From positions 1 to 35,815 of the forward strand of contig NZ_JAHRCY010000037.1 in the NCBI RefSeq assembly GCF_019083965.1: 35,815 nt of DNA. Reading direction: 5' to 3'. The number at the start of each line of letters is the position of its first letter. The first letter of the stretch is position 1. This stretch comes from Catellatospora tritici (GTDB taxonomy: Bacteria > Actinomycetota > Actinomycetes > Mycobacteriales > Micromonosporaceae). A model generated the notes under the pieces. It saw only the letters and a program-made list of their open reading frames with translations. It was not told where the DNA came from and did not search any database. Positions 22,392 to 30,309 of the stretch are shown in pieces. The translations under genes and the position numbers were made by a program.

Positions 22392-23288
22392 GTGGACCTG
22401 GTGGCGGCGTGCCGAGCCTTCCTGGCGGTGAGCGGGCAGGGCAGCTTCACCGCGGGTGCGGTGGTGGCGCGGATCCCGCAGTCGGTGGCCAGCCGGCGGG
22501 TCGCGGCCCTGGAGGAGCACCTGGGCGGGCGGGTGTTCGCGCGGTCGTCGCGCACGGTGCGGCTGACGCCGTTCGGGCGGGACATGCTGCCGTGGGCCAG
22601 GCGCGTGGTCGACGTCGCCGAGGCGATGGCGCAGGACGCGACGCGGGCACGGCAGCGCCCCATGCGGCTGGCCGTTCCGGCCGTTTGCGGCACGCTCGCG
22701 CTGGCCCGGCTGGCGGCCGCGGGGCGCGACGAGCAGGTGCACCTGGACCTGGTCCCGGCCGGGCCGGTCGAGCGGGCGGAGCTGGCGCGGGCGCTGCAGG
22801 TCGGCGCCGCCATCGTGGCCGCCCCGCCCGACGGCGCTGCGTGGCAGGTGCCGGTCGGGCTGGCCACGGTCGCGAACCCCGGCCGGTCGGCGGTGCACCT
22901 GGAGTCGCTGCGCGCCGGCCGGGCCGCCCGCGCCGCGCGCCGCCGGCGGATCTGGCTACAGCCCGAGGACGACGTGGCGCACGTACGCGACGAGCTGACG
23001 CGGCTGGGCGCGGCCGTCGGCCTGCAGCCGGCGCAGGTCGCGACCGCGCCTTCGCTGGTGGCCGCGGCATCGGAGACGCTGACCACCGACGATCTGCTCG
23101 CCTGCGCCAGGATCCAAGCATTGGAGCTGGGCCTGCATTGGCGACCGATCGGCGAGATCGACCTACGCCGCGGCTACGACATGGCGGCGGGCAGCCGCGA
23201 GGACGCCGCGACGGTGGGGCAGCTGCTGGCCGCCGAGATCGGTCGTTGCCTAGGTGCGGGCGACGAGCCGGGCAAGGGGCGGCCATGA
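22392..23288 (+). CDS. blaA: LysR family regulator of beta-lactamase (BlaA-like)
   Basis: A 298-residue LysR regulator starting at GTG 22392, probably leaderless. The N-terminal helix-turn-helix is CRAFLAVSGQGSFTAGAVVA and IPQSVASRRVAALEEHLGGR, then VFARSSRTVRLTPFG, the canonical LysR layout. The effector domain is degenerate, with many Ala and Arg and weak similarity to typical LysR sensors. Its synteny, divergent from a class A beta-lactamase and overlapping a serine penicillin-recognising-type gene by ATGA, equals the blaA-blaB pair of Streptomyces cacaoi, where BlaA is the DNA-binding activator. It most likely activates blaL when a cell-wall or beta-lactam signal arrives; the direct ligand is not known. 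Confidence 0.85.
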   Translation: MDLVAACRAFLAVSGQGSFTAGAVVARIPQSVASRRVAALEEHLGGRVFARSSRTVRLTPFGRDMLPWARRVVDVAEAMAQDATRARQRPMRLAVPAVCGTLALARLAAAGRDEQVHLDLVPAGPVERAELARALQVGAAIVAAPPDGAAWQVPVGLATVANPGRSAVHLESLRAGRAARAARRRRIWLQPEDDVAHVRDELTRLGAAVGLQPAQVATAPSLVAAASETLTTDDLLACARIQALELGLHWRPIGEIDLRRGYDMAAGSREDAATVGQLLAAEIGRCLGAGDEPGKGRP

Positions 23289-24196
23289 ACGACACCGCGG
23301 TCGTGGCCCAAGCCCGCGAAGCCCTGCAGGGTGCGGGGCTGCGGGGCTCGTTCCTGGTACGCGACCTGGACTCCGGGCAGGAGCTGGGCATCGACGCGGA
23401 CCTGCTGTGGCCGGTTGCGTCGCTGGTGAAGGTCCCGATCGCGGTCGCCACACTGGAGCGCGCCGCCCGCGGCGAGCTCGACCCGTCGGCGCCGGTCACG
23501 GTCGAGCCGGGCCGGGTGAGCACACCGGGCCCGACCGGGCTGAGCAGGTTCCGGCACCCGGCGACGATCGCGCTCGAGGACCTGGTCTACCTGGCCGTGG
23601 CGGTCAGTGACAGCACCGCCGCCGACGCGCTGCTGGCGCTTACCCCGCCCGCGCAGGTGACCGCCGAGCTGCGCAGGCTGGGTCTGGCCGGAATCAGCGT
23701 GCGCCATCTGATGCGCGAGCTCGCCAGCACTCCGGCCGAGCTGTTCGACCCGGGCGAGGTGCACGTCGCGCACTCGCTGGCGATCGCCGGTGCCACGCCG
23801 ACCGGCGGGCACGCTGTCGCGCAGTTGGACATCGCCCGCGCCAACACCGGCTCGGCGCGGGCGTTGACGGACCTGCTGCAGGCGCTGTGGCAGCCCTCGG
23901 CCGTGCACCCGGCGGTGGCTGAGCGGGTGCGGGAACTGATGGGCGCCACGGTGATGCGGCACCGCCTGGCACCGGACTTCAGCTCCGACGCCTCGCTGTG
24001 GTCGTCGAAGACCGGCAGCCTGCTCAACCTGCGCCACGAGATCGGCGTGGTCGAGCACGCCGACGGGCAGACATTCGCCATCGCGGCGCTGACCGAGTCG
24101 AGCGTGGCGGCCGCGGTGCAGCCCGAGGCCGAGGCCTTGATGGCGCACGTGGCCCGGATGCTGCGCGACCAGCTGCGCCGCTTCGACCGGCTCTGA
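23285..24196 (+). CDS. blaB: Cytoplasmic penicillin-recognising-type protein (BlaB-like)
   Basis: A 303-residue member of the serine beta-lactamase/DD-peptidase fold, beginning inside the LysR stop (ATGA at 23285-23288). Active-site motifs are S46-L-V-K49, S108-D-S110 and K242-T-G244. The class A ExxLN motif that supplies the deacylating glutamate is not visible, and there is no signal peptide, so it should be cytoplasmic and a poor hydrolase. In Streptomyces cacaoi the homologous BlaB is required with BlaA for induction of blaL, although it does not act as a normal beta-lactamase. By analogy it may sense a muropeptide or beta-lactam and signal to the LysR partner. The tight overlap supports joint stoichiometry. 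Confidence 0.85.
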   Translation: MNDTAVVAQAREALQGAGLRGSFLVRDLDSGQELGIDADLLWPVASLVKVPIAVATLERAARGELDPSAPVTVEPGRVSTPGPTGLSRFRHPATIALEDLVYLAVAVSDSTAADALLALTPPAQVTAELRRLGLAGISVRHLMRELASTPAELFDPGEVHVAHSLAIAGATPTGGHAVAQLDIARANTGSARALTDLLQALWQPSAVHPAVAERVRELMGATVMRHRLAPDFSSDASLWSSKTGSLLNLRHEIGVVEHADGQTFAIAALTESSVAAAVQPEAEALMAHVARMLRDQLRRFDRL

Positions 24197-24229
24197 CCCG
24201 ACCGGCGGCCAGCGGCCGCCGAGCCGGAG

Positions 24230-24428
24230 CAGTACGGTCCAGGCCCGCCGCGCAGTGCATCAGCGTCGACTTGCCCGAACCGGACGGGCCCATGATCGCG
24301 GTGAAACGGCCGGCGTCGAAGGTGACGCTGACGTCGTCCAGGGCGGTGACGGCGGTGTCGCCGCCGCCGTAGACCTTCGTCAGGCCGGTGACCGCCACCG
24401 CCGGGCGGGTGATCGTCGCGGATGGCAT
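24230..24428 (-). pseudogene. ABC transporter ATP-binding protein, 5' fragment
   Basis: From ATG 24428 the minus strand reads AVAVTGLTKVYGGGDTAVTA, then LDDVSVTFDAGRFTAIMGPS and GSGKSTLMHCAAGLD: the A-loop, the strand before Walker A and Walker A itself of a MacB/LolD-type ATPase. After GLD, at about 24240, the expected Q-loop, signature motif and Walker B are missing, and the sequence runs into DNA next to the blaB stop at 24196. The first 65 of about 230 residues remain, with a normal family start, so this is a physical truncation. The gene once belonged to a peptide or macrolide exporter; nothing else of the exporter is here. Confidence 0.8.
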
Positions 24429-24548
24429 GGCTGTCGACCGTAGGCGGGCCGGGGCCCGACCCGCATCAGCAGGGAGGACGTACCGGGCGTACGACCTGAG
24501 GCGCACGCCGGGCCGGGGCGGCCGGCCGGGCGTACGCCCGACCGTGAC

Positions 24549-25250
24549 CTACCTGCCCGCTGCCGTGACGCCGCCGGTGGGGGACACCGGGATCGCGGTG
24601 AGGACCTGCTCCGCGTCCTGCGCCCCGGGACGGTCACCGCACGCGCGGTGGAGCTCGCGGGCCCGTCGGGCGTGGCGCAACGCCGCCTCGGCGTCGCCGG
24701 CCAGTAGCAGTCCTCGGGCGAGCGCGGTGGCCGCCCGGCCCTGCCGCAGCCGGAACTCGGCCTTCGCCGCGAGTTCGTGCGCGGTCGTCGCGCAGGCGAT
24801 GGCCTGCTGAGCCCGCCCCTGCGCGAGCTCCACCGCGGCGAGCAGGATCAGGGCGTCGATCTCCGCGGCGACGCTGGCGGTCTCCCGGGCGTATTCCAGC
24901 GCGGACTGCACTTCGGTCGCCGCCTCCGCGACCCGCCCGCCCCGGATCAGGACGTACGCGACGCTGCTGCGGGCGGTCGCCTCGTAGCGCCGCTCACCGA
25001 TCGCCTGGGTGATGGCTCGCGCGGCTTCGGCGTCGGCGAGCGCGGCCTGCCGGTCACCGAGGTCGCAGTGGACCTGGGCCCGGCTGGCCAGCGCGATCGC
25101 CTTGTTGCGCAGCGCGGGCTCGGTCTCGTAGATGCCGAGCGCGGCGTCGAAGAGCGCTCGCGCCTCGGTGAGGTCGCCCTGCTTGTGGCGCACCTCGGCG
25201 AGGTTGGCCAGGCAGATCGCCTCACCCATGACGGACCCAGCCGGCGGCAT
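24549..25250 (-). pseudogene. TPR-repeat C-terminal fragment (AfsR/SARP-like regulator)
   Basis: The minus-strand frame holds several tetratricopeptide repeats: GEAICLANLAEVRHKQGDLT and LGIYE; AIALASRAQVHCDLGDRQAA; SAALALAEYA-type segments and ALALARGLLLAGDAEAALRH ARRARELHRACGD. About 200 residues, ending RPGAQDAEQVLTAIP, as in the C-terminal TPR part of large AfsR/DnrI/SARP or LuxR-type regulators. There is no DNA-binding or NB-ARC domain upstream, the frame opens into Arg/Pro-rich noise, and no ribosome site precedes the methionines at 25250 or 25229. I read it as the surviving tail of a much larger regulator whose front has been deleted; the parental pathway is unknown. Confidence 0.65.
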
Positions 25251-25579
25251 CGCCGCTACCGGCGCATCGGATCTACCGCGGGTCAGGCCCGGTCGAGCCA
25301 CTCCAGGCTGACCAGCCGTCCGCCGCAGCTGAAGAGGACACCGGCGTGGATCTGATTCAGCGTCGGCGTGGATTCGCTCCAGTTGAGCAGTACAGCCAGG
25401 GGAGGACGCTGCGCCAGGGGGGCGGGCCGCGGGAGGGGGCGGGCCGCCTTTGCCACAGCAGGCCGACGTCAACCGCTCGACCTGACTCTCGCGCCGGTGA
25501 TCTCGGGCCCACCACCGGTGACCGGTCTTCCCTGCCGCCCGGGCGCTCACGTGCCCAGGCTGGACCGATCGGGCGCGAC
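25251..25579. other. 329-nt gap between the TPR fragment and the P450
   Basis: The minus-strand frame stays open from the TPR fragment but is without family motifs and has several G-runs (25396-25445, such as GGGGGGCGGGCC). It may carry the P450 terminator, but no stem of convincing length was found. I see no gene. Confidence 0.4.
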
Positions 25580-26770
25580 CTACCTCAGCCGGACCGGCAC
25601 GTGGACAGGGCCGTGCATGATCAGGCCCGGCCGCCACTTCAGCTCCTCCAGCGGCACGGCCGCGCGCAGCGCTGGGAAGCGGCGCAGCAGTGCACCGACG
25701 GCTACCTGGGCCTCCAGCCGGGCGACCGGTGCGCCGAGGCAGAAGTGGATGCCGTGGCCGAAGGCGACGTGGCCGTCAGCGTCCGGACGGCGCGGATCGA
25801 ACCTGTCGGGGTCCGTGAACGACCCGCTGTCGCGGTTGGCGGACATCAGCGAGAGCACAACGATCTCTCCCGCCGGGATCGTCACGTCCCCGTAGGTCAC
25901 TGGCTCGATCGTCAGCCGCAGTGTCGCGTTCTTCACCGGGCTCTCGTACCGGAGGGTCTCCTCGATCACCGCCGGCAGCAGCGACTCATCAGCCCGCAGC
26001 GCCGCCGCCAGCTCCGGCCGCCGCAACAGCAGGTAGATCGCGTTGCCGATCAGGTTCACCGTGGTCTCGTGCCCGGCGAGCAGCAGCACGAACACCAGCG
26101 AGCTGAGCTCGTCGGCGGTCAACCGGTCGCCGGCGTCGCTGGCCTGGATCAGGCTGCTCAGCAGTGCGTCGTCGGGCTCTGCCCGCTTGCGTTCCAGCAA
26201 CTGCGCCACGTACTCGGCGGCCGCCCTCGCCGCGGCGTTCGTCTCCTCGGGCGCGACGGCGGCGCCGGCGACCATCGTGTTGGTCCAGCCGCGGAAGACG
26301 TCCCGGTCGACGTCGGGCAGTCCGATCAGTTCGCAGATCACCTGGAACGGCAGCGGGAATGCGAAATCGTCGATGAGGTCGGCCTCCGACCTGCCCTCCA
26401 GGCGGTCGAGCAGCTCGCGGGTGAGCTGTTCGACGCGGGGGCGCAGTCCTTCGATCCGCCGGGCGGTGAACGACCTCGACACCAGCCGCCGCAGCCGGGT
26501 GTGCTCCGGCGGGTCGGCGTTGAGCATGTGGGTGCTCGTCGCCGCCTGCACGTCGGCCGGTAGCGGCAGACTGCCTGTCAGCCGCACCTCTTTCAGCGCC
26601 GCCTTCGACAGGCGCGGATCGTTGAGCGCGTGCTTCACGTCCGCGTATCGTGTGATCAGCCAGCCGGTCTTGGTGGGGCCGAGCGGGATCTGATGGACCG
26701 GCGAGGCACTGCGCATACTGCCGAGAAGCTGGTGTGGATCGCCGGTTTGGCTGTCGGCTGGCGCTGTCAT
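25580..26770 (-). CDS. Bacterial cytochrome P450
   Basis: A 396-residue soluble P450 of CYP105/CYP107-like length. Key parts: oxygen-activation I-helix AGHETT at residues 232-237, the K-helix ETLR at 271-274, and the heme loop FGHGIHFCLGAPVA at 337-350 with Cys344 as the axial ligand. All are intact, so it should bind heme and, given ferredoxin partners, hydroxylate or otherwise oxidise a small molecule. The substrate cannot be deduced. The ATG 26770 start has no visible Shine-Dalgarno; 68 upstream in-frame residues are Arg/Pro-rich and excluded. No ferredoxin or biosynthetic gene adjoins it, which makes it an orphan P450. A broken TPR regulator lies downstream. Confidence 0.92.
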   Translation of the reverse strand: MTAPADSQTGDPHQLLGSMRSASPVHQIPLGPTKTGWLITRYADVKHALNDPRLSKAALKEVRLTGSLPLPADVQAATSTHMLNADPPEHTRLRRLVSRSFTARRIEGLRPRVEQLTRELLDRLEGRSEADLIDDFAFPLPFQVICELIGLPDVDRDVFRGWTNTMVAGAAVAPEETNAAARAAAEYVAQLLERKRAEPDDALLSSLIQASDAGDRLTADELSSLVFVLLLAGHETTVNLIGNAIYLLLRRPELAAALRADESLLPAVIEETLRYESPVKNATLRLTIEPVTYGDVTIPAGEIVVLSLMSANRDSGSFTDPDRFDPRRPDADGHVAFGHGIHFCLGAPVARLEAQVAVGALLRRFPALRAAVPLEELKWRPGLIMHGPVHVPVRLR

Positions 26771-27506
26771 GCGGTGAGTGTGCCACAACGGATCGCAGGC
26801 CATAACTGTCCGCAAAGGCAGGTCGGAGGGCGGGTCGGGGCTCTCGGGTGCGATGCCGCTGTCTCGGCGCTGCCCCTTGCGGCGGCGCCCGCTGCCACCG
26901 CCGAGGGCCCGTACCCGACGCCGCGCAGGCGCGACCGGGGAGTCGATCACACCGCTGAGGTCGCCCGCCTCCACCAGCAGGCCTGGTTTTCACGGCAGCC
27001 AGACCGGCACGCCGCGGCGTGGAGGTGAGTCACCGAGACCTACCGAATGCGCGGGTGGATGTCCGCGCCTCGACCGGTCAGCTCGCCGATCTCCCCGAGG
27101 AAGTCCGCGACGCGGGTCGGCGGCACCGGTCTCGGAGATCGGCGACTATCCGCCTCGGCGCAGGCCCATGGCGAGATCGTGCAGCCGTAGGAGCAGGTCG
27201 TCACCCGCCCGCTGGAGGCTGTCGCCGTTGCCGTGGTCGACCCGGTGTCGGGCCGCGGCGGCTTCTGGCCCAGGCCCTGCATGGCCGTCGATCCGTCCCG
27301 AGATGTCGACCGCGCCGCCCGTGAGCTCAAAATGATCGTCGCAGCTGTGCCGCTGCCGGCCAGTTCGCCGGGTGTGGCACACGAGTTCCGCACCCGCCTG
27401 CACGCCATCGTCAATGGGGCGAGCGCATACGCTGGACGCCGTTCGCCGAACTCCGCACTGAACTGCACCGGTCGCAGGAGCCGCCGACCAGGCGGAGCCT
27501 GGCGGC
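26771..27506. other. 736-nt gap of probably decayed coding DNA
   Basis: No intact gene. On the minus strand, pieces with a protein-like look alternate between two frames: HGNGDSLQRAGDDLLLRLHD with LAMGLRRG (about 27150-27225), then VADFLGEIGELTGRGADIHP (about 27045-27105), and QFSAEFGERRPAYALAPL (about 27415-27465). They might be one frameshifted gene, but I do not recognise the family. Nothing is seen at 26771-27040 beyond the P450 upstream region. Confidence 0.4.
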
Positions 27507-27755
27507 TCAGAGCGACGCGTCTCGGGCCACCTCCGCGAACTTCGCTCGAATGGCCGCGATGACTTTGTTGTTCATCTCGTCTAACGATGCCTTGTCGAGA
27601 CGAACATCCTCGATGGCCTCAACCATCTTTCCCTTATGCTCGGCCACCATGGCGAGCATGCGCGCCGCCCGACGCTGCGGCGTCTGCGGCACTGCGCTCA
27701 ATGAGTGCCGACGCGTGTCTCCGGCAGGCTCATGGCAACACGCGCAGGTCGACAT
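27507..27755 (-). CDS. Small hypothetical protein, possibly a C-terminal fragment
   Basis: Up to 82 residues. The second half is convincing as a helical charged protein, AEHKGKMVEAIEDVRLDKAS and LDEMNNKVIAAIRAKFAEVA RDASL, and its DNA is clearly less GC-rich than the neighbours (many A/T at third positions), which hints at foreign origin. The first ~30 residues are Cys/Pro/Arg-rich and overlap the end of the Ohr gene, so the real start may be ATG 27659 or the piece may be a gene tail. No ribosome site is seen before either start. I do not recognise a family. Confidence 0.4.
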   Translation of the reverse strand: MSTCACCHEPAGDTRRHSLSAVPQTPQRRAARMLAMVAEHKGKMVEAIEDVRLDKASLDEMNNKVIAAIRAKFAEVARDASL

Positions 27756-28155
27756 GAATGTTGCCGCGGGTGGCCCGAGAGTATGGGCAGACGGCGTGCG
27801 CTGACCGAGCGAGTTCCTCGGCGGTGCCGGGTGCGACGTCGGGCAGGTGGATGAGCAGGGTCACCGCGAGGCCGACCGCGCCCTGGTCCTCGGTTCCGAT
27901 GCTGACGCGAGCGGTGACGCTGGAGCCGTTCATGTCAGCGTCACTCTGGCGGGCGACCAGCCGTAGTGCGCTGTGGAAGCAGGCGGCGTAGCCGGAGGCG
28001 AAGAGCTGCTCGGGGTTGGCGCCCTCACCGGTGCCGCCGAGCGCGGGTGGCATGGCCAGGTCCAAGTCTAGGCGGCCGTCGGAGGTGGCGACGTGGCCGT
28101 TGCGGCCGTCGCCGGTGGAGACGGCCTCAGCGGTGTAGAGAATCTTGATTGACAT
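27730..28155 (-). CDS. ohr: Organic hydroperoxide resistance protein (OsmC/Ohr family)
   Basis: A 141-residue OsmC-fold peroxidase of the Ohr subfamily. The two redox cysteines are present: GYAACFHSALRL (peroxidatic) and AVCPYSRATRGN (resolving), together with the Ohr signature LGGTGEGANPEQLFASGYAA. It reduces organic hydroperoxides using lipoylated or thiol donors in the cytoplasm and protects against lipid peroxides. The length is standard. The start ATG 28155 has only a weak GGATAC element. Typical ohr genes are controlled by the MarR-type regulator OhrR; here the divergent neighbour is an AraC regulator instead, with an inverted repeat between them. Confidence 0.92.
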   Translation of the reverse strand: MSIKILYTAEAVSTGDGRNGHVATSDGRLDLDLAMPPALGGTGEGANPEQLFASGYAACFHSALRLVARQSDADMNGSSVTARVSIGTEDQGAVGLAVTLLIHLPDVAPGTAEELARSAHAVCPYSRATRGNIHVDLRVLP

Positions 28156-28250
28156 GTATCCAGCGTATGGAGATCAGCAGCCGCTCCCCATGGTTCACCG
28201 TCTTCCATACATGTCTGATCGTCTCGATGATAGTCGGTGGACGATACGAT
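28151..28250. promoter_or_regulatory. Divergent ohr/araC control region with inverted repeat
   Basis: GACATGTAT (28151-28159) and ATACATGTC (28207-28215) form a perfect 9+9 inverted repeat 47 nt apart; each arm is itself centred on the palindrome ACATGT. The left arm covers the ohr start codon. TACGAT (28245-28250) lies exactly six bases before the AraC ATG 28257 with no ribosome site, indicating a probable leaderless transcript. A bound regulator spanning the two arms could loop the region. Confidence 0.5.
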
Positions 28251-28256
28251 CTGCCG

Positions 28257-29171
28257 ATGGACGTACTCAGCGACGCCATCGGCGTCATGCGTACCGGGCG
28301 TCCCCACTCGGCCGAGATCCGCAAGTGCGCTCCGTGGGCGGTGCGGGCCGAACGGTTCTCCGGCACCGCCTTCCACGTGGTGCTGGCCGGAACGTGCTGG
28401 CTGATCCCGCCCGAGGGCGCCGCGATCGCCTTGGGCGTCGGCGATGTGGTGTGCCTGCCGCACGGTTGCGGACACGCCCTGGTCGACAGCCCGTCGACAC
28501 CACTGGCCGACGCGCCCTCGGCTTCCCTGACCAAGGTGGCACCGAGCACCGAGGACGTCGACCGCGCCACGACGGTCCTGCTGTGCGGCGCGTACACGCT
28601 TGACCGCACCCGGCCGCACCCGCTGTTCGCCGAACTGCCCGAGGTCATCCACCTACCGGCCCGGCTGGGTCACCGCCCGCAGCTGCATACCGTCGTCCAC
28701 CTGCTTGGCGACGAGGTCGCCAACCCGGACGAGGGAAGCGAAGCCGTCGTGTCGGCCCTGCTGGACATGATGCTGCTCTACATCCTGCGGACGTGGCTCC
28801 GCGAGCAGACCGAGAACGGCCAGGCCACCGGGTGGGCCGCGACGCTGAGTGATCCGACGATCGCCGCGACGCTGCGTCACATCCACCGGCAACCCGCCAG
28901 GCAGTGGACGGTCGAAGCGCTGGGCGCCGAAGCAGGGTTGTCGAGGGCGGCATTCTCTCGCCGGTTCACCTCGCTGGTCGGCAAACCGCCTCTGAGCTAC
29001 CTGACCTGGTGGCGGATGACCCTGGCAGCGCAGATGCTACGTGACAGTGACAAGCCGATGCAGACTGTCGCCCAGCGCACCGGCTACACCTCCGAGTTCG
29101 CCTTCGCCAAAGCGTTCAAACGCGAGTACGGCGTAGCCCCTGGCCGCTACCGCCAGCAGTCACGGACGTAG
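28257..29171 (+). CDS. AraC family transcriptional regulator
   Basis: A 304-residue regulator. The first ~190 residues are a cupin-like AraC_binding domain (TAFHVVLAGTCWLIPPEGAA, then VCLPHGCGHALVDS). The C-terminal double helix-turn-helix is AEAGLSRAAFSRRFTSLVGK with PPLSYLTWWRMTLAAQMLRD, then TVAQRTGYTSEFAFAKAFKR EYGVAPGRYR, the full AraC/XylS signature. The start ATG 28257 is leaderless in appearance (TACGAT box six bases before). It faces the ohr gene over 101 nt, which suggests it regulates ohr. Cys residues in the cupin domain (CGHALVD and CWLIPPEG) raise the possibility of redox sensing; that is speculation. Confidence 0.9.
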   Translation: MDVLSDAIGVMRTGRPHSAEIRKCAPWAVRAERFSGTAFHVVLAGTCWLIPPEGAAIALGVGDVVCLPHGCGHALVDSPSTPLADAPSASLTKVAPSTEDVDRATTVLLCGAYTLDRTRPHPLFAELPEVIHLPARLGHRPQLHTVVHLLGDEVANPDEGSEAVVSALLDMMLLYILRTWLREQTENGQATGWAATLSDPTIAATLRHIHRQPARQWTVEALGAEAGLSRAAFSRRFTSLVGKPPLSYLTWWRMTLAAQMLRDSDKPMQTVAQRTGYTSEFAFAKAFKREYGVAPGRYRQQSRT

Positions 29172-29184
29172 ATTCGGCAAGGTT

Positions 29185-29450
29185 TGAGCCGCGCATCGCC
29201 GGATGGGCGAAGACAAACGCCCTGGACGCCGCTGCGAAGCTGACCATGCCGGTGTTCTTCGGCGCGGGCGAGGGCGAAGGCGGTCCCGCCCGGATGGCCA
29301 GGGACCTGTACGACCTACCCCCCGTCGGCACCACCCGCAAGCTCGTGTACGCGGCCAACGACTTCCACGGCGTGAACCTGCCGTTCCCCGGCGGCGGCAA
29401 CGACACCCTGCGCACCGAGCTCCACCCTGCGCGTCTGCTGACGGCTCGCC
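29185..29450 (+). pseudogene. Alpha/beta-hydrolase-like C-terminal remnant
   Basis: The plus-strand frame after the AraC gene reads EPRIAGWAKTNALDAAAKLT, then MPVFFGAGEGEGGPARMARD and NDFHGVNLPF. The order (K-L-x-M-P-V-x-x-x-x-G-x-x-x-x strand, then LxYAANDxHG with the terminal His) resembles the last third of alpha/beta hydrolases, where His is catalytic. It has no start or nucleophile, so I call it a remnant; the family assignment is tentative. Confidence 0.4.
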
Positions 29451-29553
29451 CACACGGTCGCGATGAAATATCTTTCGGCAACCTATTGCAAATGTGGAAT
29501 CGTTCTTCAACCATTGGTTTTTGCCGATTGCCTTCAAGGTGCTGGGAGATCCG

Positions 29554-30285
29554 ATGGCGACAAGCGAGCCCTCGTCAGCGCGGCTGCCGGTGTGGGTGCC
29601 GCTGCTGTGGTTGGCCGTCTTCGCCGCCGCGCTGCTGGTGCCGGCCCGTGCCGCTCATGCCTCGCACCCCAACCCCGACTCGATCAAGCACCTGCACAAC
29701 ATGCACTACGCGACTACCAACCCGGACGGGCCCGGCGCCTACGACGAGCAGTTCTGCATCGAATCACACGACACGTCGAAGGTCGGCAACACTGCCGGCC
29801 GGTCGTTCGTCGATCAGACGCTGACGCAGATGGGGTCGGGCAAGGTATGGGACGGGCTGGGCGGCTGGCGAATCGACCTGTGGGCCACGAGCAGCAACTG
29901 CGTGTCATATCCCGCCTCGACCCGGGCCACCATCGAGATCGAGGTCCACTACGGCTGGGACTGGAGCAGCATCTGCGGGGGAGCGGTCGGCTATTACAAC
30001 TGCGTGGTGCACGACAATCCGATCTGGAACGCCGACTACGGGCACTACGACAGCTGCTGGGCCTATGTATACCTGGTCTTCAGCTCCGGCGGTCGGCTCG
30101 ACAGCGTCGGCCGCGCGTTCATCAACCACGAGTTCGGTCACGTGTTCGGGCTGGCAGACGACAACGGCGTCTGCAACCCGCCGAGCATCATGCACAGCAC
30201 CATCGTCGGCTATTCCTGCGGGAACTGGTCCAACTGGTACCCCAGCTCCGCTGACTACCAGTCTGTCATCAACCTCATGGGCTGA
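29554..30285 (+). CDS. Secreted zinc metalloprotease (snapalysin-type HExxHxxGxxD)
   Basis: A 243-residue protein. The start ATG 29554 has GGGAG upstream; residues 1-36 are a signal peptide ending ARAAHA|SHPNPD. The zinc site is H192-E-F-G-H196-x-x-G-x-x-D202, where Asp replaces the third His, as in the snapalysin (M7) family. A Met-turn SIMH follows at 211-214. At about 207 mature residues it is longer than snapalysin (~130-140), with an extra 150-residue N-terminal region holding several Cys and Trp. It probably cleaves proteins outside the cell, though the substrate is open. The next gene is an exported protein 24 nt downstream, so the two may form one operon. Confidence 0.8.
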   Translation: MATSEPSSARLPVWVPLLWLAVFAAALLVPARAAHASHPNPDSIKHLHNMHYATTNPDGPGAYDEQFCIESHDTSKVGNTAGRSFVDQTLTQMGSGKVWDGLGGWRIDLWATSSNCVSYPASTRATIEIEVHYGWDWSSICGGAVGYYNCVVHDNPIWNADYGHYDSCWAYVYLVFSSGGRLDSVGRAFINHEFGHVFGLADDNGVCNPPSIMHSTIVGYSCGNWSNWYPSSADYQSVINLMG

Positions 30286-30309
30286 GGCCCGCGGCAAGGA
30301 GACCCTCTC

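Noticed and set aside
26771..27506. Frameshifted gene before the P450
   Set aside because: Protein-like pieces were seen in two frames but could not be assigned to a family; left as an unassigned gap.
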